A stretch of DNA of 32,502 nucleotides from Actinomycetales bacterium Ga0077552 (lineage in GTDB: Bacteria; Actinomycetota; Actinomycetes; Actinomycetales; Microbacteriaceae), in contig LNFD01000238.1 in the NCBI GenBank assembly GCA_001464255.1, forward strand, positions 1 through 32,502. Direction: 5' to 3'. The notes beneath the pieces were generated by a model that searched no databases, was not told the DNA's origin, and was given only the letters and a program-made list of their open reading frames with translations. The translations under genes and the position numbers were made by a program. Position 1 is the stretch's first letter, and each line of letters opens with the position of its first letter. Below, in pieces: positions 7,230-14,947 of the stretch.

Positions 7230-8312
7230 TCAGACGACGGTCGCCCCGAAGGCGAGCCCGAGCAGATACGTGGCCGTCGCCGCGCCGTAGCCGATCGCGA
7301 GCTGGCGCAGGGCGCGCTTGACGGGCGAGGCCCCCGAGAGCACGCCGACGATGGCCCCCGTCACGAGCAGCGCGAGGCCCACGAGCACGGCCGCGACGAC
7401 GATCGCCGTGAGTCCCTCGAGCCCGATCAGGTACGGGATGACGGGGATGATCGCTCCCGAGGCGAAGAAGCCGAAGCTCGAGAGCGCGGCACCCCACGCC
7501 GAGCCGATCGCCTCGTGCTGCTCGGCCTCGACCTCGGCGGCGCGCGCCGCAGCGGCGACGGGGTCGTACTCGGCGAGGGTGCGACGCGCGTGCGCGACGG
7601 CCTCCTCCTCGTCCATACCGCGGGCGCGGTAGACGAGGGCCAGTTCGTTGGCGTCGACATCGAGGTGCGGCAGCGCCGTATGCGCCTCGGGGTCGGGCGT
7701 CGAGGCGTCGAGCAGCTCGCGCTGCGAGCGCACCGACACGTACTCCCCCGCTCCCATCGAGAGGGCGCCCGCGAGCAGACCGGCGAGGCCCGTGAGCAGC
7801 ACCGCACTCGGCCCGAGGCCCGCCGCACCGATGCCCATGACGAGGGCGAGGTTGCTGACAAGGCCGTCGTTGGCGCCGAACACCGCCGCGCGGAACGTGC
7901 CCGAGAGTCGCTGGCGGCCGCGAGCCGCGAGCCCGCGCACGACCTCGCCATGGATGCGCTCGTCGGCGGCCATCGCGGGCGTCGCGTGAGCATCCGCCGC
8001 ATACGGCGACCGGGTCTCGGCCCGCTGGGCCAGGGCGAGCACGAAGACGCTGCCGAAGCGCCGCGCGAAGAAGCCGAGGATGCGCGTGCGCACCGAGACG
8101 GCCGGCACCCGGTCGGCGTGCGGGCCGAGCAGGGCGACCCAGTGCGCCTCGTGCCGAGCCTCGGCCTCGGCGAGGGCGAGCAGGATCGCGCGCTCCTCGC
8201 CGGTGCGCCGCGCCGCGAGGTCGCGGTAGACGGCGGCCTCGGCGCGCTCATCGGCGAGGTACCGCCGCCAGCGGCGGATCTCGGCGGGGTGCGGCTCGGG
8301 GCGTGCGCTCAC
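7230..8312 (-). CDS. Ferritin-like/VIT1-CCC1 family metal transporter
   Basis: This 360-aa two-domain protein starts at GTG 8312. The N-terminal about 140 residues are helical and rich in Glu/His (RYLADERAEAAVYRDLA, EARHEAHWVALL, DERIHGEVVRGLA), matching rubrerythrin/ferritin-like domains fused to VIT transporters. The rest has the VIT1/CCC1 hallmarks: FGANDGLVSNLALVMG, then GALSMGAGEYVSVRSQ, a cytosolic Glu-rich helix pair, and three C-terminal membrane helices. The family moves Fe(II) or Mn(II); the N-terminal domain probably oxidises or gathers iron. A CATCAT box 6 nt before the GTG suggests leaderless transcription. Confidence 0.88.
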   Translation of the reverse strand: MSARPEPHPAEIRRWRRYLADERAEAAVYRDLAARRTGEERAILLALAEAEARHEAHWVALLGPHADRVPAVSVRTRILGFFARRFGSVFVLALAQRAETRSPYAADAHATPAMAADERIHGEVVRGLAARGRQRLSGTFRAAVFGANDGLVSNLALVMGIGAAGLGPSAVLLTGLAGLLAGALSMGAGEYVSVRSQRELLDASTPDPEAHTALPHLDVDANELALVYRARGMDEEEAVAHARRTLAEYDPVAAAARAAEVEAEQHEAIGSAWGAALSSFGFFASGAIIPVIPYLIGLEGLTAIVVAAVLVGLALLVTGAIVGVLSGASPVKRALRQLAIGYGAATATYLLGLAFGATVV

Positions 8313-8368
8313 GCGCCCATGATGACAGCGGGGCGCGCTCAGCGCAGTTCGGTGCTCCTAAACCCGGA

Positions 8369-8866
8369 CTACCAGCCCCAGGTGCCCGTGCCGCCCTTGA
8401 ACGGCCCGACGATGTTCGCCGTGATCCAGCCGCCGTAGAAGCCGCCCTCCTGGGGCGTGACGGTCTCGCCGTCAACCGTGCAGCGATACATGCGCCCGGG
8501 GTACACCGAGACGAAGCCCGCGATCGGCTCGAAGCCCCGGCTCGGGCTCGGGTAGTACCAGCCCGCGCCGGGGGCGACGGTCTCGCCGCCGACGATGTCG
8601 TAGTACGCCGCGCGGCCCTTGAACTCGCAGAACGACGAGCCCTCGGCGGGCACGAGCGCGCCCGCGACGAAGTCCTCCGGCGGCAGGTAGTAGGCGGGCG
8701 GATGACTCGTCTCGAGCACGCGCATCGCGCGGGTCGTGTCGGCGATCAGCCGACCGCCGAGCTCGATCGTGACGCGGGCGCGCACGGGCTCGACCCGCGG
8801 CGGGCGGGGATAGTCCCACACCGACTCCTGGCCCGGCCCGGGCTCGATGCGCTTCGGTCGCGCCAT
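8369..8866 (-). CDS. DUF427 domain-containing protein
   Basis: This 165-aa protein has the features of DUF427 proteins: RVTIELGGRLIADTTRAMRVLETSHPP, then PPEDF, the CEFKGRAAYYDI motif and WYYPSP. The family is a small cytosolic beta-rich fold of unknown function, common in actinobacteria. The C-terminal about 50 residues (VYPGRMYRCTVDGE to the end) extend beyond the single-domain core and are Gly/Trp-rich. It starts 9 nt after the stop of the upstream gene on the same strand with no strong Shine-Dalgarno, so the two are probably co-transcribed. No function can be assigned. Confidence 0.87.
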   Translation of the reverse strand: MARPKRIEPGPGQESVWDYPRPPRVEPVRARVTIELGGRLIADTTRAMRVLETSHPPAYYLPPEDFVAGALVPAEGSSFCEFKGRAAYYDIVGGETVAPGAGWYYPSPSRGFEPIAGFVSVYPGRMYRCTVDGETVTPQEGGFYGGWITANIVGPFKGGTGTWGW

Positions 8867-8875
8867 GATCGCGGC

Positions 8876-9445
8876 CTAGAACCCGAAGTCGCCGAAGTCG
8901 CCGAACCCGCCGCCGTCGAAACCGCCCGCGTCGGCGCCGCCGTCGAACCCGCCGGCGTCGCCCCCCGCATCCGCCCCGGCGTCGGTTGCACCGGTATCCG
9001 CCGCGCCCGCGTCGGTCGCGCCCGCGTCGAACGGCGGCAGGAAGGCGCTCGCGAGCGCTGAGCCGATGACGTAGCCGGCGACCGTGCCGAGCAGCGAGGC
9101 GCCGACCATCTGGCCGAACGAGGGCCCCGCGAGCGAGCGCTCCATCGTGCCGGGCTGGCGCAGCTCCGAGCGCGTCGCGGCTCGCGCGAGCGTGGCAGGC
9201 TGGTCGTCGAGGGGCGCCTCGCCCGCGGGCGCCGTGCGCGCGAGCTCGTCGAAGACGAGGCGGCGCTGCTCGGGGCTGAGCTTCTCGAAGGCCTCGGCGT
9301 GAACCTGCTCGATCGTCTCAGGGGGCGCCGTCTGCAGCAGGTAGCGGTAGCGCTCCACGGCGCGCTCGTCGTCACCGCGGGGGGCGGCGCGGCGCGCCTC
9401 GGGCTCGGGCGTGGGGGCGCCGAAGAGTCGGTCGAAGAAGCTCAT
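8876..9445 (-). CDS. Hypothetical protein with Gly-zipper segment and Gly/Ala/Asp-rich tail
   Basis: This 189-aa protein starts at ATG 9445 with AGGAGA upstream. It opens with MSFFDRLFG, an amphipathic helix, then a charged domain with RYRYLLQTAPPETIEQVHAEAF and LSPEQRRLVFDELA. A Gly-rich hydrophobic stretch (MVGASLLGTVAGYVIGSAL) follows and may insert in or lie on the membrane. The C-terminus is low-complexity: repeated TDAGA/TGA units, then GGFDGG and GDFGDFGF. Proteins of this layout occur in actinobacteria without an assigned function. It is the first gene of a likely operon with the DUF427 gene. Confidence 0.8.
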   Translation of the reverse strand: MSFFDRLFGAPTPEPEARRAAPRGDDERAVERYRYLLQTAPPETIEQVHAEAFEKLSPEQRRLVFDELARTAPAGEAPLDDQPATLARAATRSELRQPGTMERSLAGPSFGQMVGASLLGTVAGYVIGSALASAFLPPFDAGATDAGAADTGATDAGADAGGDAGGFDGGADAGGFDGGGFGDFGDFGF

Positions 9446-9627
9446 GCGTCTCTCCTGGTGGGTCGGGGTGCCCACGCTAGGGCTCCTCGTTCGGTGCTGG
9501 CTGTGCAGAGCTCGTGTAACAACTCGGTGAAGGATGGGGCCGTTCGGCCCCCGGTGCACTACTGTCAGAACCGAAGTTGATACGCCTCGGCGGTCCGAAC
9601 GTGCGGTGCAAGCAGTACGTGCTCTCG
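9446..9627. other. Gene-free stretch upstream of the cold shock promoter, with GC hairpin
   Basis: No gene is visible. A perfect hairpin GGGGCC-GTTC-GGCCCC, extendable to GGGGCCG/CGGCCCC, sits at 9536-9551 without a following T-run. It may insulate the two divergent genes, but its role is unclear. Confidence 0.35.
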
Positions 9628-9702
9628 TATAGAGCAGGATTCACGAGTGGTTCGACTGGTGGTTTCGACAGTCGAAACTCCGTGAGTAACAAGGAGTCAG
9701 CA
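9628..9702 (+). promoter_or_regulatory. Cold shock gene promoter and structured leader
   Basis: TATAGA (9628-9633) is a good -10, giving a leader of about 60 nt. The leader holds a palindrome GTTTCGAC-A-GTCGAAAC (9662-9678) and an alternative 7-bp hairpin TTCGACT (9651-9657) with AGTCGAA (9670-9676). The two share a right arm and exclude each other. AAGGAG (9691-9696) is the Shine-Dalgarno. A temperature-responsive fold is plausible but inferred. Confidence 0.5.
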
Positions 9703-9906
9703 ATGACGACAGGCACTGTCAAGTGGTTCAACGCCGAAAAGGGTTTCGGTTTCATCACCCCCGATGACGGAAGCGCCGACGTGTTCGCGCACTTCTCCGC
9801 CATCCAGTCGAACGGGTACCGCTCGCTCGACGAGAACCAGAAGGTCGAATTCGACGTCGCGCAGGGCCCCAAGGGTCTGCAGGCCGAGAACATCCGCCCG
9901 CTCTAG
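9703..9906 (+). CDS. Cold shock protein (CspA family)
   Basis: This 67-aa single-domain cold shock protein starts at ATG 9703 behind AAGGAG. RNP1 reads KGFGFITPD and RNP2 VFAHFSAI, both intact, with the opening GTVKWFNAEKG typical of the family. It should bind single-stranded RNA/DNA as a chaperone in the cytosol. The size matches actinobacterial CspA. It is monocistronic: its own promoter and structured leader precede it and a strong hairpin terminator follows 45 nt after the stop. Confidence 0.96.
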   Translation: MTTGTVKWFNAEKGFGFITPDDGSADVFAHFSAIQSNGYRSLDENQKVEFDVAQGPKGLQAENIRPL

Positions 9907-9950
9907 TTCCCTCCCCTCGTCTCGAGCCCGCTCGAGCTGAGACACACGAG

Positions 9951-9980
9951 AGCCGCCCCCCGATGACGTGGGGCGGCTTT
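9951..9980 (+). terminator. Rho-independent terminator of the cold shock gene
   Basis: A perfect 9-bp GC stem, AGCCGCCCC (9951-9959) with GGGGCGGCT (9970-9978), surrounds a 10-nt loop and is followed by a short TTT on the plus strand. It lies before the converging DUF3097 gene. Confidence 0.85.
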
Positions 9981-9996
9981 CGTCATTCCCGCCCCC

Positions 9997-10838
9997 TCAC
10001 TCGGCGGTGACGAAGTCGATGAGCTGCTCGACCCGGCCGAGCAGCGCCGGGTCGAGATCGGCATAACCGCGCACACTGCCGCGAATACGGCGCCAGGCCG
10101 CCGCGCGATCCGCCGCCGTCTCATGCGGCCAGCCGAGCGCGCGGCACGTGCCGGTCTTCCAGTCCTGCCCGCGCGGAACGTCGGGCCAGGCCGCGATGCC
10201 GACCGCGGCCGGGCGCACCGCCTGCCAGATGTCGATGAACGGATGCCCGATCGCGAGCACGTGCCGGGCATCCACTCGCGCGATCGCCTGCTCGACCAGC
10301 CGCACCTCCTTCGAGCCGGGCACCCAGTGGTCGACGAGCACCCCGACCCGGCGCCCGGGCGAGGGGGCGAAGTCGACGAGCAGCTCGGCGAGGTGGTCGA
10401 CGCCCTCGAGCTGCTCGACCACGACCCCCTCGATGCGCAGGTCGTCGCCCCACACCTGCTCGACGAGCTCGGCGTCGTGCTTGCCCTCGACCCAGATGCG
10501 GCTCGCGCGGGCGACCCGGGCTCGGGCATCCGGCACGGCGCGCGCGACCCGGGCGCTGTCGGCGCCGCGGGGGCGACGAGCCGCACCGGAGCGCCGTCGA
10601 CGAGGAAGCCCGCCCCGAGCGGAAACACGCGCACGCGGCCGTGCCGGTCTTCGAGGTGCACGGTGCCGGCGTCGACGCGCACGACGGCGCCGACGAAGCC
10701 CGCGGCGTTGTCGGCCGCATCCCCGTCGGGCAGCTCGACGACGAGGCCGAGGTCGGCGGGGGTCTCGGGCACGACCGCCCGCCCGCGCGTTCGCCAGTCG
10801 CCGGAGAGCACGTCGGCGCCGTAGGGATCGAAGGTCAC
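9997..10838 (-). pseudogene. DUF3097 family protein, frameshifted
   Basis: The N-terminal part starts at GTG 10838 (VTFDPYGADVLSGDW, then a beta-rich segment to VRLVAP). The C-terminal part continues in another frame (ARVARASRIWVEGKHDAELVEQVWGDD to the stop at 9997). Together they make one complete DUF3097 protein, a nearly universal actinobacterial family with a Toprim-like region of unknown function. The frame breaks at a run of five C on the minus strand (10569-10573); one more C restores a continuous 280-aa protein reading LVAPPRGADSARVARAV across the join. Either the gene is recently inactivated or the base is a homopolymer sequencing error. A TACCGT box 6 nt before the GTG suggests a leaderless promoter of its own. 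Confidence 0.85.
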
Positions 10839-10854
10839 CCGGCGACGGTACCGG

Positions 10855-11874
10855 TCAGAGGCGGCGGGCCCGCTGCTCCACGCCGAGCTCGCCGTAGGGG
10901 TAGTCGGGAGTTCGCGGCGCGCTCGCGGCGTCGAGGCGCGCGAGCTGCTCGGCGGAGAGCTCGAGATCGGCCGACGCGAGGTTGTCGCGCAGCTGCTCGA
11001 CCGTGCGCGCACCGAGGATGACGGAGGTCATGCCGGGCCGCGTCTGAAGCCAGGCGAGCGCGACGCGCGAGGGCGGCACGCCGTGATCGTCGGCGATCGC
11101 GTGCAGGGCGTCGAGCACGAGCCACGTGCGCTCGTCGGCCGAGCGGCGGTCGTAGGCCTCCATGCCGCGGTTCGGGTCCTCCCCCAGTCGCGTCGCACCG
11201 GTCGGCGCCGCATCGCGGCGGTACTTGCCCGTGAGCCAGCCGCCCCCGAGCGGCCCCCACGGCAGCAGCCCGATGCCGGCGTCGAGCGCGGCCGGCACGA
11301 TCTCGAACTCGATCTCGCGCGCGAGCAGGCTGTACTGCGGCTGCAGCGTCACGGGGGCGTCCATGCCGCGCGCGGCGGCGCGGTGCACGGCCTTCGTCAG
11401 CTGCCAGCCGGTGAAGTTCGACACACCCCAGTACGAGATGAGCCCGGAGCGGATGGAGTCGTCGAGGAAGCTCAGGGTCTCGTCGAGCGGCGTGATCGGG
11501 TCCCACGCGTGCAGCTGGTAGAGGTCGATGTGCTCGACCCCCAGCCGCCGCAGCGAGGCCTCGAGGGCGCGGCGCAGGTGGCGGCGCGAGGTGCCGAGGT
11601 CGTTCGCGTCGTCGCCCATCGGGAAGCGGCCCTTGGTCGCGATGACCATGCGCTCGGCCGTGGCGGGGTTCGCGGCGAGCCAGCGCCCGATGATCTCCTC
11701 GCTGCGGCCGCGGCTGTAGACGTCGGCGCCGTCGATGAGCGTGCCGCCTGCCTCGGCGAAGGCGTCGAGCATGGCGTGGCTCGTCGCTTCGTCCGATTCG
11801 GCGCCGAAGGTCATGGTTCCGAGGGCGAAATCGCTCACGATGGTGCCGGAGTTTCCGAGAGTGCGCTGGGTCAT
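10855..11874 (-). CDS. Aldo/keto reductase
   Basis: This 339-aa protein starts at ATG 11874; an alternative ATG is at 11883, but a TAGCAT -10 lies exactly 7 nt before 11874. It is an (alpha/beta)8-barrel NADP(H)-dependent oxidoreductase with the catalytic tetrad Asp48 and Tyr53 (IDGADVY), Lys81 (ATKGRF) and His122 (LYQLHAWD). GVSNFTGWQL and the C-terminal ILGARTVEQLRDNL cofactor loop are also conserved. The substrate cannot be told from sequence. It is closest to the group of aryl-alcohol/general stress AKRs such as YajO or IolS (inference). An 18-bp perfect palindrome overlaps its presumed -35. Confidence 0.92.
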   Translation of the reverse strand: MTQRTLGNSGTIVSDFALGTMTFGAESDEATSHAMLDAFAEAGGTLIDGADVYSRGRSEEIIGRWLAANPATAERMVIATKGRFPMGDDANDLGTSRRHLRRALEASLRRLGVEHIDLYQLHAWDPITPLDETLSFLDDSIRSGLISYWGVSNFTGWQLTKAVHRAAARGMDAPVTLQPQYSLLAREIEFEIVPAALDAGIGLLPWGPLGGGWLTGKYRRDAAPTGATRLGEDPNRGMEAYDRRSADERTWLVLDALHAIADDHGVPPSRVALAWLQTRPGMTSVILGARTVEQLRDNLASADLELSAEQLARLDAASAPRTPDYPYGELGVEQRARRL

Positions 11875-11881
11875 GGGCGCC

Positions 11882-11922
11882 ATGCTAATCGAGATCCGTT
11901 CGCGCATCGAATCGATTCGATG
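11882..11922 (-). promoter_or_regulatory. Leaderless promoter and 18-bp palindromic operator of the aldo/keto reductase
   Basis: TAGCAT (11887-11882, minus strand) is 7 nt upstream of ATG 11874. CATCGAATCGATTCGATG at 11905-11922 is a perfect palindrome that would span about -31 to -48, over the -35 element. That is the position of a repressor or activator site. Confidence 0.6.
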
Positions 11923-12007
11923 TTGCCCGCCCCCGGCGCCCCGACGCGGTGCCGACGGCCCGCCGCTACAGTGGCCGCATCACGACACGCGATACGAGGG
12001 GGATGCC

Positions 12008-12853
12008 GTGCGCTCGACCGGTCAACTGTTCCGCTGGGGGCTCACGTGCCTGCTGCTGGCCCCCGTCGCCGGCTTCGCATGGTTCACGGCGGGCGGCTCG
12101 GGCGCCGCCACCGGGTTCCTCTGGCTCGCCCTCGCCCTCGTGCTGCTCGGCGGCGGACTCAACGCGGCGGCGATCGTGCGCGGCGTGCGTCGTGTCGGCC
12201 GGGGCGACCTCATGACGAGCCTCGACGGCATGACCGCGGCCGACCGGGCCGGCGACTTCCTCGAGGAGCCGATCGTGCCGCGGCAGCGCGTCATCCTCGT
12301 CGACGGCACGGTCGTGGGCGAGAGAGGCACCGGAACGGGGGCGGCTTCGGGCCCGGAGTCGCGCGGTCAGCGCCGCCGCGTCGGCCTCGCCGCGGCGGCG
12401 GCCCTGCTGGGCCTCGTCGCGTTCGGCGCCTACACGCTCGCCATAGAGCAGCCCCTCGCCACCGCGGAGGGCCAGCTCACGCTCGACGAGGTCTACGCCG
12501 TCTGGAACACGGCCTCGCGCGTCGGGTTCACGATCTCGCTGACCATCTGGGTGGCGCTCTCGCTCGCCATCACGCTCGGCGTCGCCGTGCTCGCGCTGCT
12601 GCCCGCGATCGCCGCCGACCGCATCCTGACGCCGCGGCGCATGCTCGCGGTCGCGTGCATCGCCGGCAGTGTCATCGTGACCGCGGCGTTCGCTCCCTAC
12701 TTCAGCGTCGGTATAAGCCTGCCCGACGACCTGCCCTTCCCCGCGGGCGGCGTGCAGAGCCCCGCGAGCCTCGCGTTCGGGCTCACGGGCGTCGCGCTCA
12801 GCGCCATCGCCATCCTCATCACGGTTCCCGACTGGCGGCGCGCACCCCGCTGA
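12008..12853 (+). CDS. Hypothetical six-helix membrane protein
   Basis: This 281-aa protein starts at GTG 12008 with GAGGGGG upstream and a TACAGT -10-like box at 11967-11972. Six hydrophobic helices are visible: two near the N-terminus (residues about 5-52), a charged cytosolic loop carrying DLMTSLDGMTAADRAGDF, then four more. I recognise no family motif; nothing suggests a transporter signature. It stands alone between the divergent aldo/keto reductase and the GntR operon downstream, which has its own promoter. Confidence 0.75.
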   Translation: MRSTGQLFRWGLTCLLLAPVAGFAWFTAGGSGAATGFLWLALALVLLGGGLNAAAIVRGVRRVGRGDLMTSLDGMTAADRAGDFLEEPIVPRQRVILVDGTVVGERGTGTGAASGPESRGQRRRVGLAAAAALLGLVAFGAYTLAIEQPLATAEGQLTLDEVYAVWNTASRVGFTISLTIWVALSLAITLGVAVLALLPAIAADRILTPRRMLAVACIAGSVIVTAAFAPYFSVGISLPDDLPFPAGGVQSPASLAFGLTGVALSAIAILITVPDWRRAPR

Positions 12854-12874
12854 CCGCCCCGCTCACCGGGGCGC

Positions 12875-12934
12875 TTGACACTCGTGCGGTTCTCTGGTTA
12901 GTTACTTGACTAAGTAACCAACACAGAAGGGAGG
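12875..12934 (+). promoter_or_regulatory. Promoter and YtrA-type operator of the GntR/ABC operon
   Basis: TTGACA (12875-12880) is a perfect -35; the -10 lies 17-18 bp on (TTAGTT/TAGTTA, 12898-12904). An inverted repeat GTTACTT-GACT-AAGTAAC (12901-12918) overlaps the -10 and start region, the expected place for autorepression by the GntR protein encoded next. GGGAGG (12929-12934) is the Shine-Dalgarno. Confidence 0.75.
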
Positions 12935-12939
12935 CTCGC

Positions 12940-13293
12940 GTGGACGACGGTCGACCGATCTTCCTCCAGATCGCCGAGCTGATCGAGAACCAGGTGATCG
13001 ACGGCTCGCTCGTCGAGGGCGCCCAGGTTCCCTCGATCAATGAGTTCGCGGCGTTCCACCGCATCAACCCGGCCACGGCGCTCAAGGGCATCACCCTGCT
13101 CGTCGACGCGGGCGTGCTCTACAAGCGCCGCGGCATCGGCATGTTCGTCGCCGAGGGCGCGCGGGCGCGGCTGCTCGCCGAGCGCCGAGAGCGCTTCGCC
13201 ACCGAGTACGTGCAGCCGCTCGTCGTCGAGGCGCGCGCGCTCGGGCTCACCACCGACCACCTGATCGAGATGATCCGAAAGGGCACCCCATGA
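12940..13293 (+). CDS. GntR family transcriptional regulator, YtrA subfamily
   Basis: This 117-aa protein starts at GTG 12940 behind GGGAGG. It consists of a winged helix-turn-helix (residues about 8-75, PIFLQIAELIENQVIDG, VPSINEFAAFHRINPATA, YKRRGIGMFV) plus a short C-terminal helical pair. That short tail defines the YtrA subfamily of GntR regulators, which lack a large effector domain. Such proteins usually repress a downstream ABC-2 transporter operon and are relieved by cell-envelope antibiotics; the effector here is unknown. The stop overlaps the ATG of the ATPase gene (ATGA), and a palindrome sits on its own promoter, so autoregulation is likely. Confidence 0.92.
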   Translation: MDDGRPIFLQIAELIENQVIDGSLVEGAQVPSINEFAAFHRINPATALKGITLLVDAGVLYKRRGIGMFVAEGARARLLAERRERFATEYVQPLVVEARALGLTTDHLIEMIRKGTP

Positions 13294-14183
13294 CCACCAT
13301 CGTCGAGGCGCGCGGCCTCACGAAGCGCTATCGCGGCATCACCGCCGTCGACGGCGTCGACTTCCAGATCGCGCGCAACAGCATCACGGGCCTGCTCGGC
13401 CGCAACGGCGCGGGCAAGACCACGCTCATGCACCTGCTCACGGGGCAGGAGTTCGCGACCGAGGGCAGCATCACCGTCGCGGGCGAGAGCCCGGTCGAGA
13501 ATCCTGCTGTGCTCCAGCACACGTGCTTCATCAAGGAGAGCCAGCGCTACCCCGACGACTTCAAGCCGAAGCACGTCTTCGCGGCGGCTCCGGGCTTCTT
13601 CCCGCACTGGGATGCCGACTTCGCGCGCGAGCTCGCCGCCGAGTTCCGGCTGCCGGTCGACCGCCGCATCAAGAAGCTCTCGCGCGGTCAGCTGTCGAGC
13701 GTCGGCATCATCGTCGGGCTCGCCGCGCGGGCGCCGATCACGATCTTCGACGAGCCCTACCTCGGCCTCGACGCGATCGCGCGGCAGGCCTTCTACGACC
13801 GCCTGCTCGCCGACTACGCCGCGCACCCGCGCACGGTCATCCTCTCGACCCACCTCATCGATGAGGTCGCCGACCTGCTCGAGCACGCGCTCGTCATCGA
13901 CAACGGGCGCATCCTCATCGATTCGCCGGTGGATGCCCTGCGCTCCCACGCCGCCACCATCGCCGGCCCGGCCGAGGCCGTCGAGCAGGCGGTCGCGGGC
14001 CTCGAGGTGATCCACCGCGAGCGCCTGGGCGGATTCGTCAGCGCGACGGTCGCCGGCGACACCGAGGCCGCCGCGGGCCGCGCCCGCGCGGCGGGCCTCG
14101 AGGTCGGGCCGGTCTCGCTGCAGCAGCTCATCATCCGCCAGACCGGCGGCACCCCCACCGAGCACGAGGAGGTCTCGCGATGA
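13290..14183 (+). CDS. ABC transporter ATP-binding protein (YtrB-like)
   Basis: This 297-aa ATPase starts at ATG 13290, overlapping the regulator stop by 4 bp. Walker A is GRNGAGKT (37-44), the signature is the variant LSRGQ (130-134), Walker B is ITIFDEP with Glu155, and STHLIDE holds the H-loop His. The Q-loop is atypical (CFIKESQRY), as in YtrB-type ATPases. The C-terminal about 90 residues are a family-specific regulatory extension. It powers the permease encoded next. Known relatives export or respond to cell-wall-active compounds; no substrate is evident here. Confidence 0.92.
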   Translation: MTTIVEARGLTKRYRGITAVDGVDFQIARNSITGLLGRNGAGKTTLMHLLTGQEFATEGSITVAGESPVENPAVLQHTCFIKESQRYPDDFKPKHVFAAAPGFFPHWDADFARELAAEFRLPVDRRIKKLSRGQLSSVGIIVGLAARAPITIFDEPYLGLDAIARQAFYDRLLADYAAHPRTVILSTHLIDEVADLLEHALVIDNGRILIDSPVDALRSHAATIAGPAEAVEQAVAGLEVIHRERLGGFVSATVAGDTEAAAGRARAAGLEVGPVSLQQLIIRQTGGTPTEHEEVSR

Positions 14184-14947
14184 CCACGACCACCACCCCC
14201 GCCCCGCTGTCGCTGGCACCGCGACCGCTGTCGACGCGCGTCGCCATCGTGGTGCGCCTGCTGTTCGCCAATCCGTGGACGGCGATCTACACGCCGCTGC
14301 TCATTCTCGGCGTCGTGTTCCTCATGAACATGGCGATCTGGGGGATCGTGCGCGCGAGCATCCCGCCGGAGGGCGAGATGGACGCGTCCATCAACGGCGG
14401 AGTGCTGTTCCTGTTCATCTACATGCTCGTGGTGGCCGTGCAGAGCGTGAACCAGGCCTTCCCGCTCGCACTCGGGTACGGCAGCACGCGACGGGACTTC
14501 GTTCTCGGGTTCGGGGTGTTCGCCCTCATCCTCTCCCTCGGATACTCGGTTCTCCTCGTCGCCGCATCATTGCTCGAGCGCGCGACGGGCGGGTGGGGAA
14601 TCGGCCACAGCTTCTTCACGACCGACGAGCTCTGGCGGGCGGAGTGGTGGGAGGGCTTCACGCTCAGCCTGATCGCCTTCCTGCTCTTCTTCTCGATCGG
14701 TGCCGCCACCGCGTCGGTCTACGTGCGCTGGAAGGCCCTGGGCATGTACGCCTTCTGGGGCGGGCTCGTCTTCCTCGGCATCGGCGGCGCTGCCCTCGTC
14801 ACACTGCTCGGCGCCTGGGGGCAGGTCGGCGAGTTCTTCGTGTGGGCCGGCGTGCTCGGCTCGGCCGCGTGGAGCCTCATCATCACGGCGCTGTGCTGGC
14901 TCGCCGCCTGGGCGATCCTGCGCCGGGCGACGCCCTCGCAGGGCTAG
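14180..14947 (+). CDS. ABC-2 type permease of the YtrA operon
   Basis: This 255-aa membrane protein starts at ATG 14180, overlapping the ATPase stop by 4 bp. Six hydrophobic helices are visible (at about residues 30-55, 75-98, 110-132, 155-175, 185-208 and 215-245), with LGYGSTRRDFVLG between helices 2 and 3, a pattern of ABC-2-type permeases in GntR operons. It forms the channel for the adjacent ATPase. Its stop shares the CTAG at 14944-14947 with the converging methyltransferase gene. Confidence 0.88.
   Translation: MTTTTTPAPLSLAPRPLSTRVAIVVRLLFANPWTAIYTPLLILGVVFLMNMAIWGIVRASIPPEGEMDASINGGVLFLFIYMLVVAVQSVNQAFPLALGYGSTRRDFVLGFGVFALILSLGYSVLLVAASLLERATGGWGIGHSFFTTDELWRAEWWEGFTLSLIAFLLFFSIGAATASVYVRWKALGMYAFWGGLVFLGIGGAALVTLLGAWGQVGEFFVWAGVLGSAAWSLIITALCWLAAWAILRRATPSQG

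Noticed and set aside
7190..7300. Small plus-strand frame starting GTG 7190 (VTDEPVKVLFVSERSDDG)
   Set aside because: It soon runs antisense into the VIT1-type gene, has no Shine-Dalgarno and matches no family.
11905..11907. ATG at 11907 as start of the aldo/keto reductase
   Set aside because: It lies inside the 18-bp palindrome and upstream of the TAGCAT -10; homology begins at MTQRTLG (11874).
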